Shown here in pieces: positions 49,701-61,993 of a DNA stretch of 64,000 bases; within the stretch, counting starts at the first letter, position 1, and every line of letters begins with the position of its first letter. This DNA is from Mactra quadrangularis. Its lineage: Eukaryota > Mollusca > Bivalvia > Venerida > Mactridae. The notes beneath the pieces were generated by a model. It was not told where the DNA came from and searched no databases. It was given only the letters and a program-made list of their open reading frames with translations. The stretch lies in the NCBI GenBank assembly GCA_025267735.1, contig CM046293.1, positions 14,346,560 to 14,410,559 on the forward strand, written 5' to 3'. The position numbers and the translations under genes are program-made.

Positions 49701-50532
49701 TTTATTCATAAAGAAATTTGACCTAAGGTGGGTAAGATATGCAGTCACAAATTTAGTTTAATCAAACTTTCGATGTAGAAAATCAAATGGATATGAGATA
49801 ATTGTATTGCATGACTGTCCTTGTTGTCTTTACTCAGTAATTAAAACTGTTCTTAGTAATTTCAATTTAGTTCCAAACAAATACCTTAGCTAAATTAGCC
49901 ATGTGATAGGTAATTAGCCATAAATGTACTATTTGTTGTCAGCTGATTTAAACCAAAGGCATGGCGAAATTCTAAAACCATTTCAAAATATCAGTTGAGA
50001 ACTTTGGTAAGATTTTTATATACATGCATTTTGCTTCAGTTCCGTAAAGTTTAGATATCTTGATTTGTGGTAAATCAAGTTAATTGTTGAATAGCGGGTT
50101 TTGTGGTTTGAACCCACCAGTACACAATGCAATTGTCCCTTCAAAATTACATACATTGTTAACCACTGTCTCTTTAAATTTTTACAACGCTTGACATCTA
50201 CTTACGAACACTGTTAGAGATATATGATCTGTAGTACGTAAATGGAATAATATAATGAACATATAATTATTTCAAGATGTACTGAAAATCACTCTGATTT
50301 TGAAAATCGTACATTCAAAATCCATAATACAATGAATACCCCAGTACTTTCAGTGCTTTGATTTAATACTTGTGTATAAATGACGCCTTTTGAAGTGAAA
50401 TGTTGGTGTGACGCGTTTTCTTGATAAAAATGCAAACTTGATAAAAGGGAAGTAACTGCTCCATATCCAATTCGTAAATTTCTAGTATGATTAGTCTCCC
50501 TTTTTTAATTCAACATTTTCTTCTGTAATACT

Positions 50533-51607
50533 TTCACCAAGTTGTTCTTGCGTGAGTAAATTTTGACAATATGTCTTTTGGTTGTGTAATTTCCTCTAAG
50601 TTGTACTAAAGTGAGCGTTTCTCACCAATTTATTCGTTCTATCAATTCTTCTAGTTTGTTTTCTGAGATTGATCTCAATTGGTTATAGCTGAACTCGGCT
50701 GAGTCAAAAACAACACTGTAACAAAGTTGTTCAACGTTAGTAACGAATTTATTTTACAAGAAAAGAGCATATGTCTATATATATAAGAATGTGAAAATTA
50801 AATAAAACATAATAAATTGAAAACATGAAATAAGGTTTGAAACACTAGAGTTTACATTTTAAATTTTACGTTACAATATAATTTGACAATTAGATATGAC
50901 GGGAATTAAACAAACTCGCTTCCGGTGAGGGTACCGGTATGAGAACATACTATCATATCTTAATTAAGAACATCTATAATATTTAAAAGAAATTACAAAT
51001 GCAGTAAGTCAAGTATTTGTACAAATTAAAGTAAAATATCTTTAAAATATAATACTTAATAAATAGCGAAACATTACGAAAGGTACAAAAAAACATAAAC
51101 TAATATATAAAATTCTTACCTGTAACAAAGTTGTTCAACGTTAGTAACGAATTTATTTTACAAGAAAAGAGCATATGTAACGAAGCATTGGGCGCGTTTT
51201 CTTATATACTCTCAGGTTGCCAGCCTGGTTGCTAAGTTAGATTACCTAGCAACTTTCTTGTGTGTTGAACGAACTTGTCACAGACTGTGATCAGCTTGTT
51301 TTCCTTAAAGCTTCAACATATTTTTCAATCAGATTTTCTTTATAAAAATAATGAAACTTATAAATGGCAACACTTATAAATTCTCAGTAAGATATACAGT
51401 ATTAAAGAACAATCATTATAATACTTAAGTCTAATGATAAAAAGAATTTTGTCAACAAAGCAACAATAGAAATTGGTATTTAACCTGTGAAAAACATTAG
51501 TTTCAACTATGATTATAATAATCACATATATAAAACAAGATTAATATAGATATATTATACATATAAATTTTCACACAATATACTTTAAATTCCTTTGTGA
51601 CAATACT
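50533..51607. mobile_element. 1,075-bp insertion unique to the B-C interval
   Basis: Absent from the A-B interval, where AATACT occurs once; here AATACT stands at 50527-50532 and 51602-51607. The ends TTCACCAAGTTG and the complement of TTCCTTTGTGAC are weakly inverted. A direct repeat of about 58 bp (TGTAACAAAGTTGTTCAACG...) occurs at about 50718 and 51121. No coding frame is seen. Confidence 0.7.
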
Positions 51608-52165
51608 ACACAATGTCTGTAAATACCATGAATACATATCGGTAAACGTTCGATTAGCTGCCGGAATTTGGATAGAATATGTTGTCGAATATTTCGGTTT
51701 TCTAATAAATCAAATATAGCTCCTATGTGAGCTAATAGTCATGAAAATTTCCAGTTTATCACAATAACGCTGTTTTACGTGCGCAGCCGTAACATGTCCC
51801 GGACAGCGCCTGTTCATTCGATGGATTTAATCTGCAAAGTCTGCAAAATTAATCAAACGCGCCCTAAATTCCAGGCATTCTAAAAATAGACATGCAAACG
51901 GTCTAAAACGCTGACACATACGGTCATTCTAATTGGAAGGTCCATCAGACAAAATGTTACATGACTCCCTGCCAGTAAGTATGAAAACAAATTTAGTGTT
52001 TCGTCTATTGCTTAGTATATATCTAATGATTGTGTAAAAAATGACAAAAATCGGACTGTTAATAAAATCGTTTATTATAGAAATATAGATTGTTAAAATT
52101 GATTTGAAATACAAAAAGTAAATATCATTTGCATTTATAGCATTTTCACGCTCATTTCAGACATC

Positions 52166-52448
52166 GTGAATCAGAGACCGAAGCGCAGTTAGTAGCACAA
52201 CATGATTTCGAAACTAGTTTCCTGAATTGAATACATGTTCAAATCCCACCCGATGCGGTTATACACTTCCATTACAAATTGACAATAATGTCATTTTTTC
52301 TACATTTTAAGATTTCCGGGCTTGTGGAAGGGTAGTTAAGTACTGGTTATAAAATTATATAGGCCAAGCGTTCATGAAGAAGAGGTTAGGTGCGATGGCC
52401 GTCATAAAAACCATAATTGTGTTGACACAATACTGAATTCAATGAATA
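52166..52448 (+). mobile_element. SINE family 1 upstream of paralogue C
   Basis: Uninterrupted copy with the same diagnostic bases as the one upstream of B. Confidence 0.75.
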
Positions 52449-52661
52449 AATACCTGTACGTAAAAATAAGAGAGCAATTTCACCTTTAGCTAAACCGTTC
52501 AAATAATTCCTTACCTTGTATGTATAGCAGCTTGTCATTAGTTCGAGAAGCGATAATTAATTAGTTTTGATACATGTTTCTCGCGACTAGTAATTATTTG
52601 AATAAAAATCATTATTCTATTGTGAACTATTTCTCAGATAAAAATAAAGGTATCATATCAG

Positions 52662-52670
52662 TATATAAAG
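52662..52670 (+). promoter_or_regulatory. TATA box of paralogue C
   Basis: TATATAAAG lies 106 bp before the ATG. The shorter spacing is explained by a 19-bp deletion in the 5' leader relative to B. Confidence 0.55.
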
Positions 52671-52767
52671 ATCATTCTCTGGTCGGAAAATTTACTTGAT
52701 GGATTTCCGCTACTCTCAACGACACATTCTCTTCGATAGCAAACCAACAGCACCTGTTCAAAAAGAA

Positions 52768-55168
52768 ATGAAGGCGTGCCATTATTTCCTTATGTTTATC
52801 AGTGTATGCATGGACTTAGATATGACGATTGGCAATAACTGGACATTTTTACCATTGTTTCAAAACCTGTGCCCATTTTCGTCATTTTGTGACGTCAATG
52901 ATACTGTCGACTTAAATATTCCGGAAGACAGACATCCATGTTGCGATTCTTGCTCGTGCCAGCCAGGCTGTGAGAGAGATAATACATGTTGCTTTGAAAG
53001 CAAAGAAGTGGAGTTATTTGATAAAGGAAATGAATGCTTGACTCCTATAGTTGCCAATTTCACAATCCGAACTTCTACATATCGTATGAGACATACATGC
53101 ATCAACCAAGGAACTTTGTGTGGATTCGATCAAACAGATTACACATCCTTTGCTCCAGTGGTTTCTTCTAACACTGGCGAAATATACGTGAATCGTGAAT
53201 GTGCAGTTTGTAACAGAGAAAATGAAATTATCCCATGGCAACTATCAGTTGCTTGTCCTCAAGACACGATTGACCATTCATACGTTACTATGAAGCTGCT
53301 ACAGAGAAACACTACTGATACAACCGGAGAAATAACCGGATGTTACCTATTTTATTTACCGCCAAAACTCGTCGACATAGAGTCACGTGTTTGTTATACG
53401 GATGTGGTCAGGCAATGCAATGTAAGCGGCACGGTAATGCAATGGGAACCATTTTGGAACTATTGTCCAATGTTTAACGCTACGTATCACTCAAGGGGTC
53501 TGGTTTACGGCAATGTATTTTGTTACATGTGCAACGTTGTGAAATACAGACCTATTTTTACTGTCTGTGAGGACAGAGGTATCAAAAATTTCTTCAGCGT
53601 TCAATTCACCATTATATTGGACATAACTCAGACAAACCTGGACCTTTCTGTTGATGACACAAAGGTAGATGGCGCATGCAAACCTAATTGGTTATTGGTA
53701 CGTTCATATACGGTATGTATGACTTATTTTTTATTCCGCATTAATCTGCGACAATCGCAACTGCAACAAAGACTGCAAGTTCTGGATCGGACCATGCAGC
53801 CATAGAAAACACTGTTCTATCATAAACCAGTCCAATCAATCTTCTTCAGTTACAATGAATAATTAAATGATTACTTATTTATTCCATTTCGTACAAGTTT
53901 TTTCATAGCTTGTTCTAATTAAGAGCATTCATAATAAAACAACCTGGATAGCACAGTGTCTAGCATGTCTGATAAAGTATCTTGCCCAGGAATTGTACTC
54001 ATGGTCCCTAGATTTGTAGTCAGATGCGCTACCGACTGAGATAACTGGACAGGTCTATATAATAGTAAACTACTTCAGCGCCAGAGTATTTAATCTGTCA
54101 GTACATCCCTTCTGTGTCTGCTTATACATTCAAAACATATTTTGGGTCTGTTATTATACTAGTATCCAATCCTTATCGCGAGAGTGTTATTTCTAAGTGA
54201 CGACAAAAAAGCACATAAGTGCTTAGTTGCTCAAATGAATAATTATATTTGTATTTGTTATTTTTAAGAGCATTAAAATCTCTGTCAGTTTGACTAGCTG
54301 TTTTTTTCCTTAATTTTAGACGGAATGTCGCAAGTTGGAATGTCCTTGGGGTCAATTTCGGCTGGGAGCTAAATGCGAATTTCACAGCCAAGAATGGATA
54401 GGCGGTCCATTTACCGCGGTCTTAAAATTAACACCACCGGATAGTACGTTGAAGATTCCAAAATCAATTCTTCTTGCTTTGAGAAAGGAGTACAAGAATG
54501 ATGTTAAAGCTAAGTGTTTGATGCGGAATGCCACTAAACGTTGGAATCTTGAATTGTTGTACAATCCCTCATCAGATCAAAAATATATCAATTACTTCAT
54601 GGTATTTGCTTCACATCCTACCACTAATGTAAACCCAGCGCATCTTTTAAAAGTCTTGAAGCAGGCAATCACAGAGACGTGGATACTAAAGGTTAAAGAA
54701 ACTAGAATTCCATTGAAGGTTCAGTTCAATCGTAATGAACGCTATAAAATAAAACGGAGGGAGGATTTATTAAAGCATGGTTTTGTAATTGACGAACAAT
54801 ATGCTTATACTACTTGGGACCAGTACATCAACGAGAATGAAGAAAGTGTTCAGTTAGTGGTATTCCCAAAGGCCACGGTGTACCAAACTTCGCCAAATGA
54901 TCACATTTTCTTAAATGAACTTTTCTTATGTGACCAAATTGAACTTCGCGAAGAAGAGTATATTTTGAATAGGAGAATGCAAATAGTGTTTAAATTGACA
55001 AATGTTACACTATACGAGACGGCGTATAAGATCACAGATTTGGGTAATGTACGTGTTTGTATTGACCGGTTCAATGTAAATAATGCTACAATCATGGTTG
55101 ATAAAATACAAGTACTGTATTGTGCTATGCTGACTTCGTTGTGGGCGATAATTATATTGTTACAATGA
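52768..55168 (+). CDS. Paralogue C: somatomedin-B-like ectodomain gene, most diverged copy
   Basis: Exons 52768-53712 and 54320-55168 join in phase 0 to give 597 aa. The start at 52768 aligns with the Met of A and B. An in-frame ATG at 52699 would add 23 residues but replaces a signal peptide start, and it is in frame only because of a 19-bp deletion relative to B. Exon 2 is clearly diverged from A/B (for example NPSSDQKYINYFMVFASHPT) and ends in LLQ then TGA. All Cys of the somatomedin-B-like cluster and of both Cys modules are kept (CAVCN replaces CAFCN), as is the C-terminal hydrophobic segment. The homologous 3' flank lasts only to about 55.6 kb, so C is the last member of the array. Confidence 0.75.
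53984..54050 (-). repeat. Antisense tRNA-like SINE remnant in intron of C
   Basis: Diverged counterpart of the remnants in A and B. The open frame seen there is broken here. Confidence 0.55.
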
Positions 55169-55599
55169 TAACCAACTGTAAGTGGTGCTTTCATTTACCC
55201 CCTTTGATTTAAATACTGAATTTTATGCTACATATTCCCCGTACATAGAAACGGATAATAATTTGTATTGATTGTAAGTACAAAAGTTTTGTATTGTGAG
55301 TATTTCAATTAGCGGTATTATAGTTGGCATAATAACCACTGTGTCATGGTCAAGACTTTGTTTTAGGGGATATTTGAACATATACACAACTTACGCAGTA
55401 TTGCCGGTGCCATAGACGCACATTGCACAAGATGTGTAGACCTGAAGAAGGGCCACGGGAGTCCATCTATTCAATATTTATGAGCAAAACAAACGTCTTA
55501 GCTAAAATACCTAAATATTTAATTCATTATACAGTAAATAATTATACTTTTTAAACTTTTGACTGTTAAAAATTAACAATGAAATTATTTATGTTTTGA

Positions 55600-57855
55600 T
55601 AAAATTGTTTAGACAACGGTGGCCCCCTCTCAGCCAATCAAATTGCTTAAAAAGCGTTAGATAAATCTCTTACCCCACGGTTAAGTGTTTGATATTATCA
55701 GACCGTTTTCTCCGTGCTTAAAACTCGAGAAAACGGTGCGTGAAAGTATGGATTGGAGCCAGACTTTTCAAGTTTGGTGCACACTAAGAACAAAATTCAA
55801 TGTTATAGTTTGTATTAAAGCGGCAATGTAAATTGGAAAGTTCTTATTCATGATCTCATTTGTCGACCAGCATAAGTCATGGAATAGTACAACCCCATGC
55901 AAAAAGTCTAGATCCGCCCCATAATCAGTTTAAATACAATCAACTGCTGAGTATATATAGGCATGTAGATTTTCAAGGTGAATTGTTTTAATAAGCTTAT
56001 CTGTATTGATTTGAAAGCGAACCAAAGTTTTGAGAAATTATCTGTCCTTATTACGTATTACTGGAAGACAAGGAAGCGGATTATTTGCTTAGTCTAAAAA
56101 ACTATTGAAAACAAATGATTAATTAAGTTCATCCGAACAAGTTATTACAATATGTTATGTTAATCTAAAGAAAACCAAGAAACTATATTTAAGACAGAAA
56201 CCTTTCGATCAATTGTTTTTTATAGTTCATATTTGCAACAAAAAAATATTGTTAAGGCGTCATCATGCACAAATGTTTGTATAACATTATGTATTTTACT
56301 ATGTAATTGAGATTTTTCTACCATTTTTGTTCACGACAATGGTCTTGGTGGTTTTTAAGCAGGTGAAAAACGAAAGTGGTGGTAGGCTTTGATTCAAAGG
56401 TCCACTTGTTCCTACATTATGGAACGACCAGTTTTATGTAACACAATGTTTCATTGGCAAAATTTGTTAGCATACGTATATACGTAGGGGTGGTGGTTTA
56501 ACAGCCACACTAAGTTTGTTCAAATAAATCACACAACCTTTATTTTCAATACTGTCCTACAAGTGAACTTTGTTACTTGGTGCGTCGAATAAAGAACAAA
56601 ATAGTCCGTCACAAACAGATTTGGTTGAATATATGCAGAAATATTCTTTTATTATCTATGTAAAAGCAAGTGAGTAATATCTACCGTCTTATTCACTGAG
56701 CCACACGTACTGAATGATTAATTTAAGTCCTCACAAGAGTTTATACTTCTGTACCACAATAATGTGGACTCATTGTTTTGAATGTTTTGAAAATTGATGA
56801 AGTGGACTGGATTGTTTTATTTTAACGTTAACACTAACACGTAATTTTATTTTGTACATTTTGTACACGTACCGTACTGATTTAAAATGTGCATACGTAT
56901 AACTACGTAATTTTGCAAATTATGTGATATATATAATATATATGTAAAACTGCTTTGGTACCATTTCCTATCTATTAAACCCCTCGTGATATGATTTTAG
57001 AAATTTAGTAAGGCATTTGTGGCAAGGAACTCAAATGTAGAATGGGCGATTATTTTGGAAAAAACTGAATAAATTAAAGACCTATAGAAATTTTGAAACA
57101 GATTAGTTACTTCAGTCAGTTACATTACAATAGGATCTAATTTTATTTAACTGATAGTTAAATAAATTTAGTTTACCTTCTTACTTTAAATATTTTGAGG
57201 GGAATTAAATGAGACAGGAAATAAAGCGCCATGATCGTGCGACCACATGCACGACTCATGCAGAACGATTCGTCTCCATTCGGAGACAAACACCAAAATC
57301 AACAGCATAAGCCAACTCCTAGCAAAACATTAACAGCTCTGGTAACCAAGCTTTATTTCCATTCTCTATGAAAAGGGAATGACATGGTGTTTAGGAACGA
57401 CCAGAGCCAGTCAAATGCTTCGCTTAAAGAAGGCAAACGCTTGGCTATATGTATGGCATTTAAGTCAAAATAACGACATACACATTAAAACTGTGATGTT
57501 TTCTATCACAAGTTAAATACTAACGAATGGGTTGTCAAAGTAAGCAGTTTATTATGTCATACACGGAGAGACAGCGATTTCAAGCATTTTTGGAAATGCT
57601 AATACTTGTTCTTCTTGTAACGGTAGCAATTGTGACTTCAAAGTCACGTGAATTTGCCTCCGAGAGATAATTGAATAAAATTTTACAAAAGAATGAATCC
57701 ATTATATAGGAGTTGACCTATCTACCACTGGAAATCTCATTGGCTGTGATGTATTCATGTATAGTCATTTAGAATTATCTATTAAGTACGTGGAATCCAA
57801 AGCCACTTCCAATCTATTAGTTGATCAGGAAACATAAGCTTTTTTTAAAAAAAAT
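55600..57855. other. Intergenic region between paralogue C and the PAN/F5/8C gene
   Basis: The array homology stops near 55.6 kb. A small hairpin (CCGTTTTCTC/GAGAAAACGG, 55703-55736) is present; nothing else was recognised. Confidence 0.45.
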
Positions 57856-60800
57856 ATGAGATTTAAATCGGCTTATTTTTTTATCACAATAATGTGTGTA
57901 TCGATATTTTTCGATGCTGTACAAATTGAAAGTGTTAAGTTTCAATTACTGTTGAATAGCGGTGTGCAGTTTCTAAATCCAATTAGAAAATATAGTTGTA
58001 AGATGAATGTTACTTGTGCGGCTTTTTGTGCTCATATACCAGATTGCATTGTTGCTTCTTTCTACAATGGATCCATGGAATGTGGTCTTTATAGCATCGA
58101 ATCACCAGCGATTGAAAAAACAGGATTCGAACATTATTTGAAACTTGGAAACGTAATTGGTAAGTATTACAGTATTATTACCTGATTCCTAATATATATG
58201 TAATTTGATATTTTTAACTGTTTTCCACTTTCGCGAACTGTTGACTAGGCAATAGTTTTGACTGTTTCCTGCGCGTGCTCCAGTTCTGTTATTGTACCGA
58301 CATAAGGACAGTAACTGCTTTCGAATGCATAAAGCGTCAATCGATCTTGATTATAAGTTATACTTAAACAATTTAACAACTGAATGTAGTTATACAGTTG
58401 TGATATTGAGGAAGTTAAATTATTAATACTAACTAGTATATTTGAAAAGCTTTTTTCTTGGTCTTTTTTCTCCTGCAAGTACTGTTTAAACAGTAATTGA
58501 TCAGGTAATAAATCAGTTAATTCATATGTGATTTGGGAACAGTCAAACAGTTGTCTTACAGTGTCGGTGATAGTTTTTTTAACTGTTGCCCTCGGCCTAC
58601 GGTCTCGGGAAACAATCAAAACACTAACCCTCCTCCACCTCGGGCCAACAGTTTGACTGTTCCAAAATCACATATGAAATAACTGTATATTGTTCTTGGG
58701 TTTTAAATGTATAAAATAGCCATTGTTTAAACAAGTCGCAGACAAATTGCTATAATTTATGGCATTTAGCTTTAATAAAACGCTATCCTGTCGTATGAAA
58801 CAACTTTTTAGCTACTTTCTCACATCAAAACTATGCTTATTAATCGAGTGGTGAAAACCGATCAGTTCACCTCAGGGTAATTCGTAAATGATAAAATATT
58901 GTAAACGCTATGCAAGCTTCCAATCGAGGTTTACATATGGTCGTACCAAATAAAAACCCAACAAACAAACGTATTGTTGATGAAGCGGCCGATACAGTAC
59001 CAATCATTTAATGACATATGCACAATCTGTGCATACCGTCATACCGACAGATAAAACCAAAGGGGATTAATAGCTTTAATTACTTGCATAATAGAGCGCA
59101 GAGATGCCACAGTTTATTGCGGTTCAGAATTCACTTTTTTGTACACGATTCAGACATTGGCGATTCAGTTTAGTGAACCGTATTACGAACCGGACATTGG
59201 CAAGTTGTCAACCGTACCGCAGCTCAAATAGAACCATGCGGTAGGCGAACCGTCTCGAAAATCGAAATTGAAAGTCACCGGCGGTCCTTAACTGTGCCGG
59301 CCGATTCTGACGATAGATGGGTTCTCTCAGTTTAATTTTTTATAATAAAAGGTCGAAGAAATCGTTGGTCAAATGCTGAAAACAATGAAATCGGGTACAG
59401 AAAACATAAAATTGGAAAATATCTTTTATTTCAGGGACAAACAGAAGTGTAATGACAGGAGCACGAGCTTGGCAATCAACCACGTTTGACAATGGACGAT
59501 TTTTCCCTGCTAGCCTGGCTATCGACGGTAACAGAGCAACTGACTGGAATCAATTCTCTTGCGCAACTACAAATAACTATTTTTCTTACTGGGCGATGGA
59601 ATTTGGAACTGTCGGTTTTGTTACCTCCGTCGATATCTATCTACGATCAGATCATGGTATGTGATATTTTATTTGGTCAACTTATGATAAAATGTAACTG
59701 ACCAGGCGGTCTCTACTCGTACATCCCCACGAGGAGTTGGGTGTTGAAATATTGTCTTCGGGCATTCTTCCACCTACTTCTGTATCAAAAAGGACAGTTG
59801 CCAGTTAATTCAAAATCAACGTGAGTAGTATTAGTTTAAACGCTTGTATTCGAAGATCTAGCCATTTTCAGGTACAGTCAGTAGTTGCCTACTAGAGACT
59901 GTCGCTATTGGACCGAAACATCACTTGGAACATCTTGCAAAGCTTTTACGCAGATATACATGAGTAAAACATCCCCAAGGGTTATTTATGTGAAAACATA
60001 TTGAAATGCGGCGTAGAGCAATCTGATTAAAACCCGATCTAAAATTTTACACTCGCATACTCACTAATTTAGATCTGGCCTTTTCCAAACGAAGGTCACG
60101 TTCAGGTGACCTTTTCTCATCATAATATTCATGTCGAAATTGTTATGATACGTAACTTGTTCACATCGCCTACGTCACGCAATTTGAAATGAGCCGCCCA
60201 ATCGCAGTCTGTGAATAATACTGCTGTTAAATAAGCATGCAAAACTTGGTCTAAAAATAGAAATTACGAAATCAAATTGTGTTTAATAGTGTTTTCGTCT
60301 AGACGAAAGCTACGCATTGATTGGTCGACACAAAGTTCATCTCGACGTGACCTTCCACGGAGAAAGTAGAGAGCCTGTACGACAACGCTCTACAGGATAT
60401 CTGTTAACGGAGAGTGGGCGTAGAGCATCATACAATTTAACCATTTCTATATTTTTTTGACAATACAGGACTATGGCCACCATTCGGGACAAAGCAGGCC
60501 ATAATGTCACTTACAATTATTCATTCTAGTAAATCATATTCATTGTTGAAACACAATGAGGAATAGTTTACGAACTTTTTTAACTTTAATGGAAACCGAA
60601 TTGCCTTGTTTATTGTTTTTTTTATTAATATTTTACAGGGTTTAAGTGTGTCTGCTGGTTGACTGAGCATTGATAAAAATCTCATTGTTTTATGAGTGAT
60701 AGTGATATATACCAGGTCCATTAGTCTTCAGATTAATTGTACAATGGTCCTTACCAAGGCTTTTGTTATCCCATGAATAATTAATCAAAGCCAAACAGGA

Positions 60801-61446
60801 TTGTCAGTTTATTATCTTGTTGTTTTTTTTTTCTGTGTAACTAACTGAAGTAATCCTCGTGGACCAGAACGCTGTTGTTTTTCCGGCAAAATATAAAACG
60901 AAACTTTTGTTTGATCCCAATATCTTAGTTTTTTCAGTGCAACTTAAGGAATCCTCGTGGACCAGAATGGTTTTTTTCTAGCAAAATACAAAACGACTTT
61001 TTTCGATCCCAATGTTCGCTTTAATAACAATTTAGCGAAGGGTGTTTATGTGGGGGTATTTAGGCTTATATGTCATCACTGTCAATCTTAAACGCAGGGA
61101 CTTCAAGGGTTCTATACGGTATTTTAGATTGGATTTGAGTCATTATCCTCAACAACGTTTTCCTGTTTTGTCTTAACTCAAAACTACTCTCTATTAATTA
61201 TTACAAATTGACATTTCAGTACTAAGGAACACGAACAGAGAAGTTTTGATCTCACAGACAGAAGATGACGTCAATAACCGAATAGGAACGGTGTGTGGGG
61301 GCTACTATGGGCCCCCAATTTCTACGATGCCTTACATAATGACCATCACGTGCCCTTATCCAATGTATGGAAGATTTTTGAGAATATCACATGACATGGA
61401 GGATATAATGGAGATTTGTGAAGTCATTGTTTATAATTTGAATTAA
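57856..61446 (+). CDS. Secreted PAN/apple plus fucolectin-type F5/8C (FTP) protein
   Basis: Three exons, 57856-58159, 59435-59656 and 61220-61446, have GT-AG sites and consistent phases (1, 1), giving 250 aa. Residues 1 to about 21 are a signal peptide. Residues about 45-85 have PAN/apple spacing (YSCKMNVTCAAFCAHIPDC, then MECGLYS). Exons 2-3 form an F5/8C domain of the eel-fucolectin type: TGARAWQSTTF, SLAIDGNRATDWNQFSC, YWAMEFG, VTSVDIYLRSDH, and a C-terminal YGRFLRIS plus EICEVIVY. The family binds fucose through a His and an RxD...R motif. Here RSD is present at the exon 2/3 junction, but the expected His position reads Thr (SCATTNN) and the next Arg is one residue closer, so fucose binding is uncertain. 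The likely role is an extracellular lectin or recognition protein. An AATAAA at 61988 could end the transcript, placing a hairpin MITE in the 3' UTR. Confidence 0.75.
58205..58675. mobile_element. Inverted-repeat element in intron 1 of the PAN/F5/8C gene
   Basis: The flanks pair loosely (GTTTTGACTGTTTCCTGCG against CGGGAAACAATCAAAAC; GCGAACTGTTG against CAACAGTTTG). Inside, the minus strand has a 124-codon frame (58245-58619) with helix-like sequence (LLFKQYLQEKKDQEKSFSN) of unknown meaning. It may be a transposon remnant. Confidence 0.35.
60019..60416 (+). mobile_element. 398-bp family element in intron 2 of the PAN/F5/8C gene
   Basis: Starts CAATCTGATTAAAACCCG and ends GTTAACGGAGAGTG, with GGCGTAGAG at 60010-60018 and 60417-60425. 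Confidence 0.88.
60426..61219. other. Intron 2 of the PAN/F5/8C gene, right part
   Basis: A short direct repeat (GGAATCCTCGTGGACCAGAA-type) occurs near 60853 and 60949; no exon was seen. Confidence 0.4.
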
Positions 61447-61451
61447 TCAGC

Positions 61452-61771
61452 CCTGCGTTCAGTTACCGCGAACGTTACAAAACGTTCCGTAACGATACAT
61501 TCGGAACTCCTCGGCCATTCGCTGCGAATAATCTCGGACATATTTAGACGCTATTTTGAAACTACCGGTGTTAAAGTAAACAAATATATGATCGTTTAGG
61601 CATTGAGTGATGTTTCGTTTTTAGTTCGTAAATTTTGAAACATCACTCATTGCCTTAACGATCGCATATTTGTTTATTAGATAAGATTATTCACAGCGAA
61701 TGGTCAGGGAATTCCGAATGAATCGTAATGTAACGTTCTGTAACGTTTTGTGTAATTGAACACGCTACAGG
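61452..61771. mobile_element. Hairpin MITE, copy 2, just after the PAN/F5/8C stop codon
   Basis: Same family as 18628-18950 in opposite orientation. It starts CCTGCGTTCAGTTACC, six bases after the TAA at 61444-61446, and ends TGAACACGCTACAGG. Confidence 0.82.
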
Positions 61772-61987
61772 CATCGTCTCGATCTAACAATGATACTATA
61801 TACAATACTCACCAAAAGTTTGGAGACATTTTCACTGTGTAAGCCTACTACATAGGTTTTATTTTAAAAAAATGATTACCATCTATTTTGATAAGCCTTT
61901 TAGTTTTGTTTTAATTTTTGATAGTCATTATTATTATAACTGAGTCTACAAAAATAGCATAAAATCTATGTTATGGGAAATTATTAC

Positions 61988-61993
61988 AATAAA
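61988..61993 (+). terminator. Possible polyadenylation signal of the PAN/F5/8C gene
   Basis: AATAAA is the first canonical signal noticed downstream of the stop at 61446. Use is unproven. Confidence 0.3.

Larger units (their letters stand above)
47987..52085. repeat. Segmental duplication: B-C intergenic interval
   Basis: Collinear with 41921-44955 except for an extra 1,075 bp at 50533-51607. Differences are scattered single bases and small gaps. Confidence 0.9.

Noticed and set aside
52696..52767. N-terminal extension of paralogue C as its true start
   Set aside because: Alignment with A and B places the start at 52768, directly before the signal peptide.
58245..58619. Single-exon gene of 124 codons on the minus strand
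   Set aside because: It lies within an inverted-repeat element in an intron; kept only as a possible transposon remnant.
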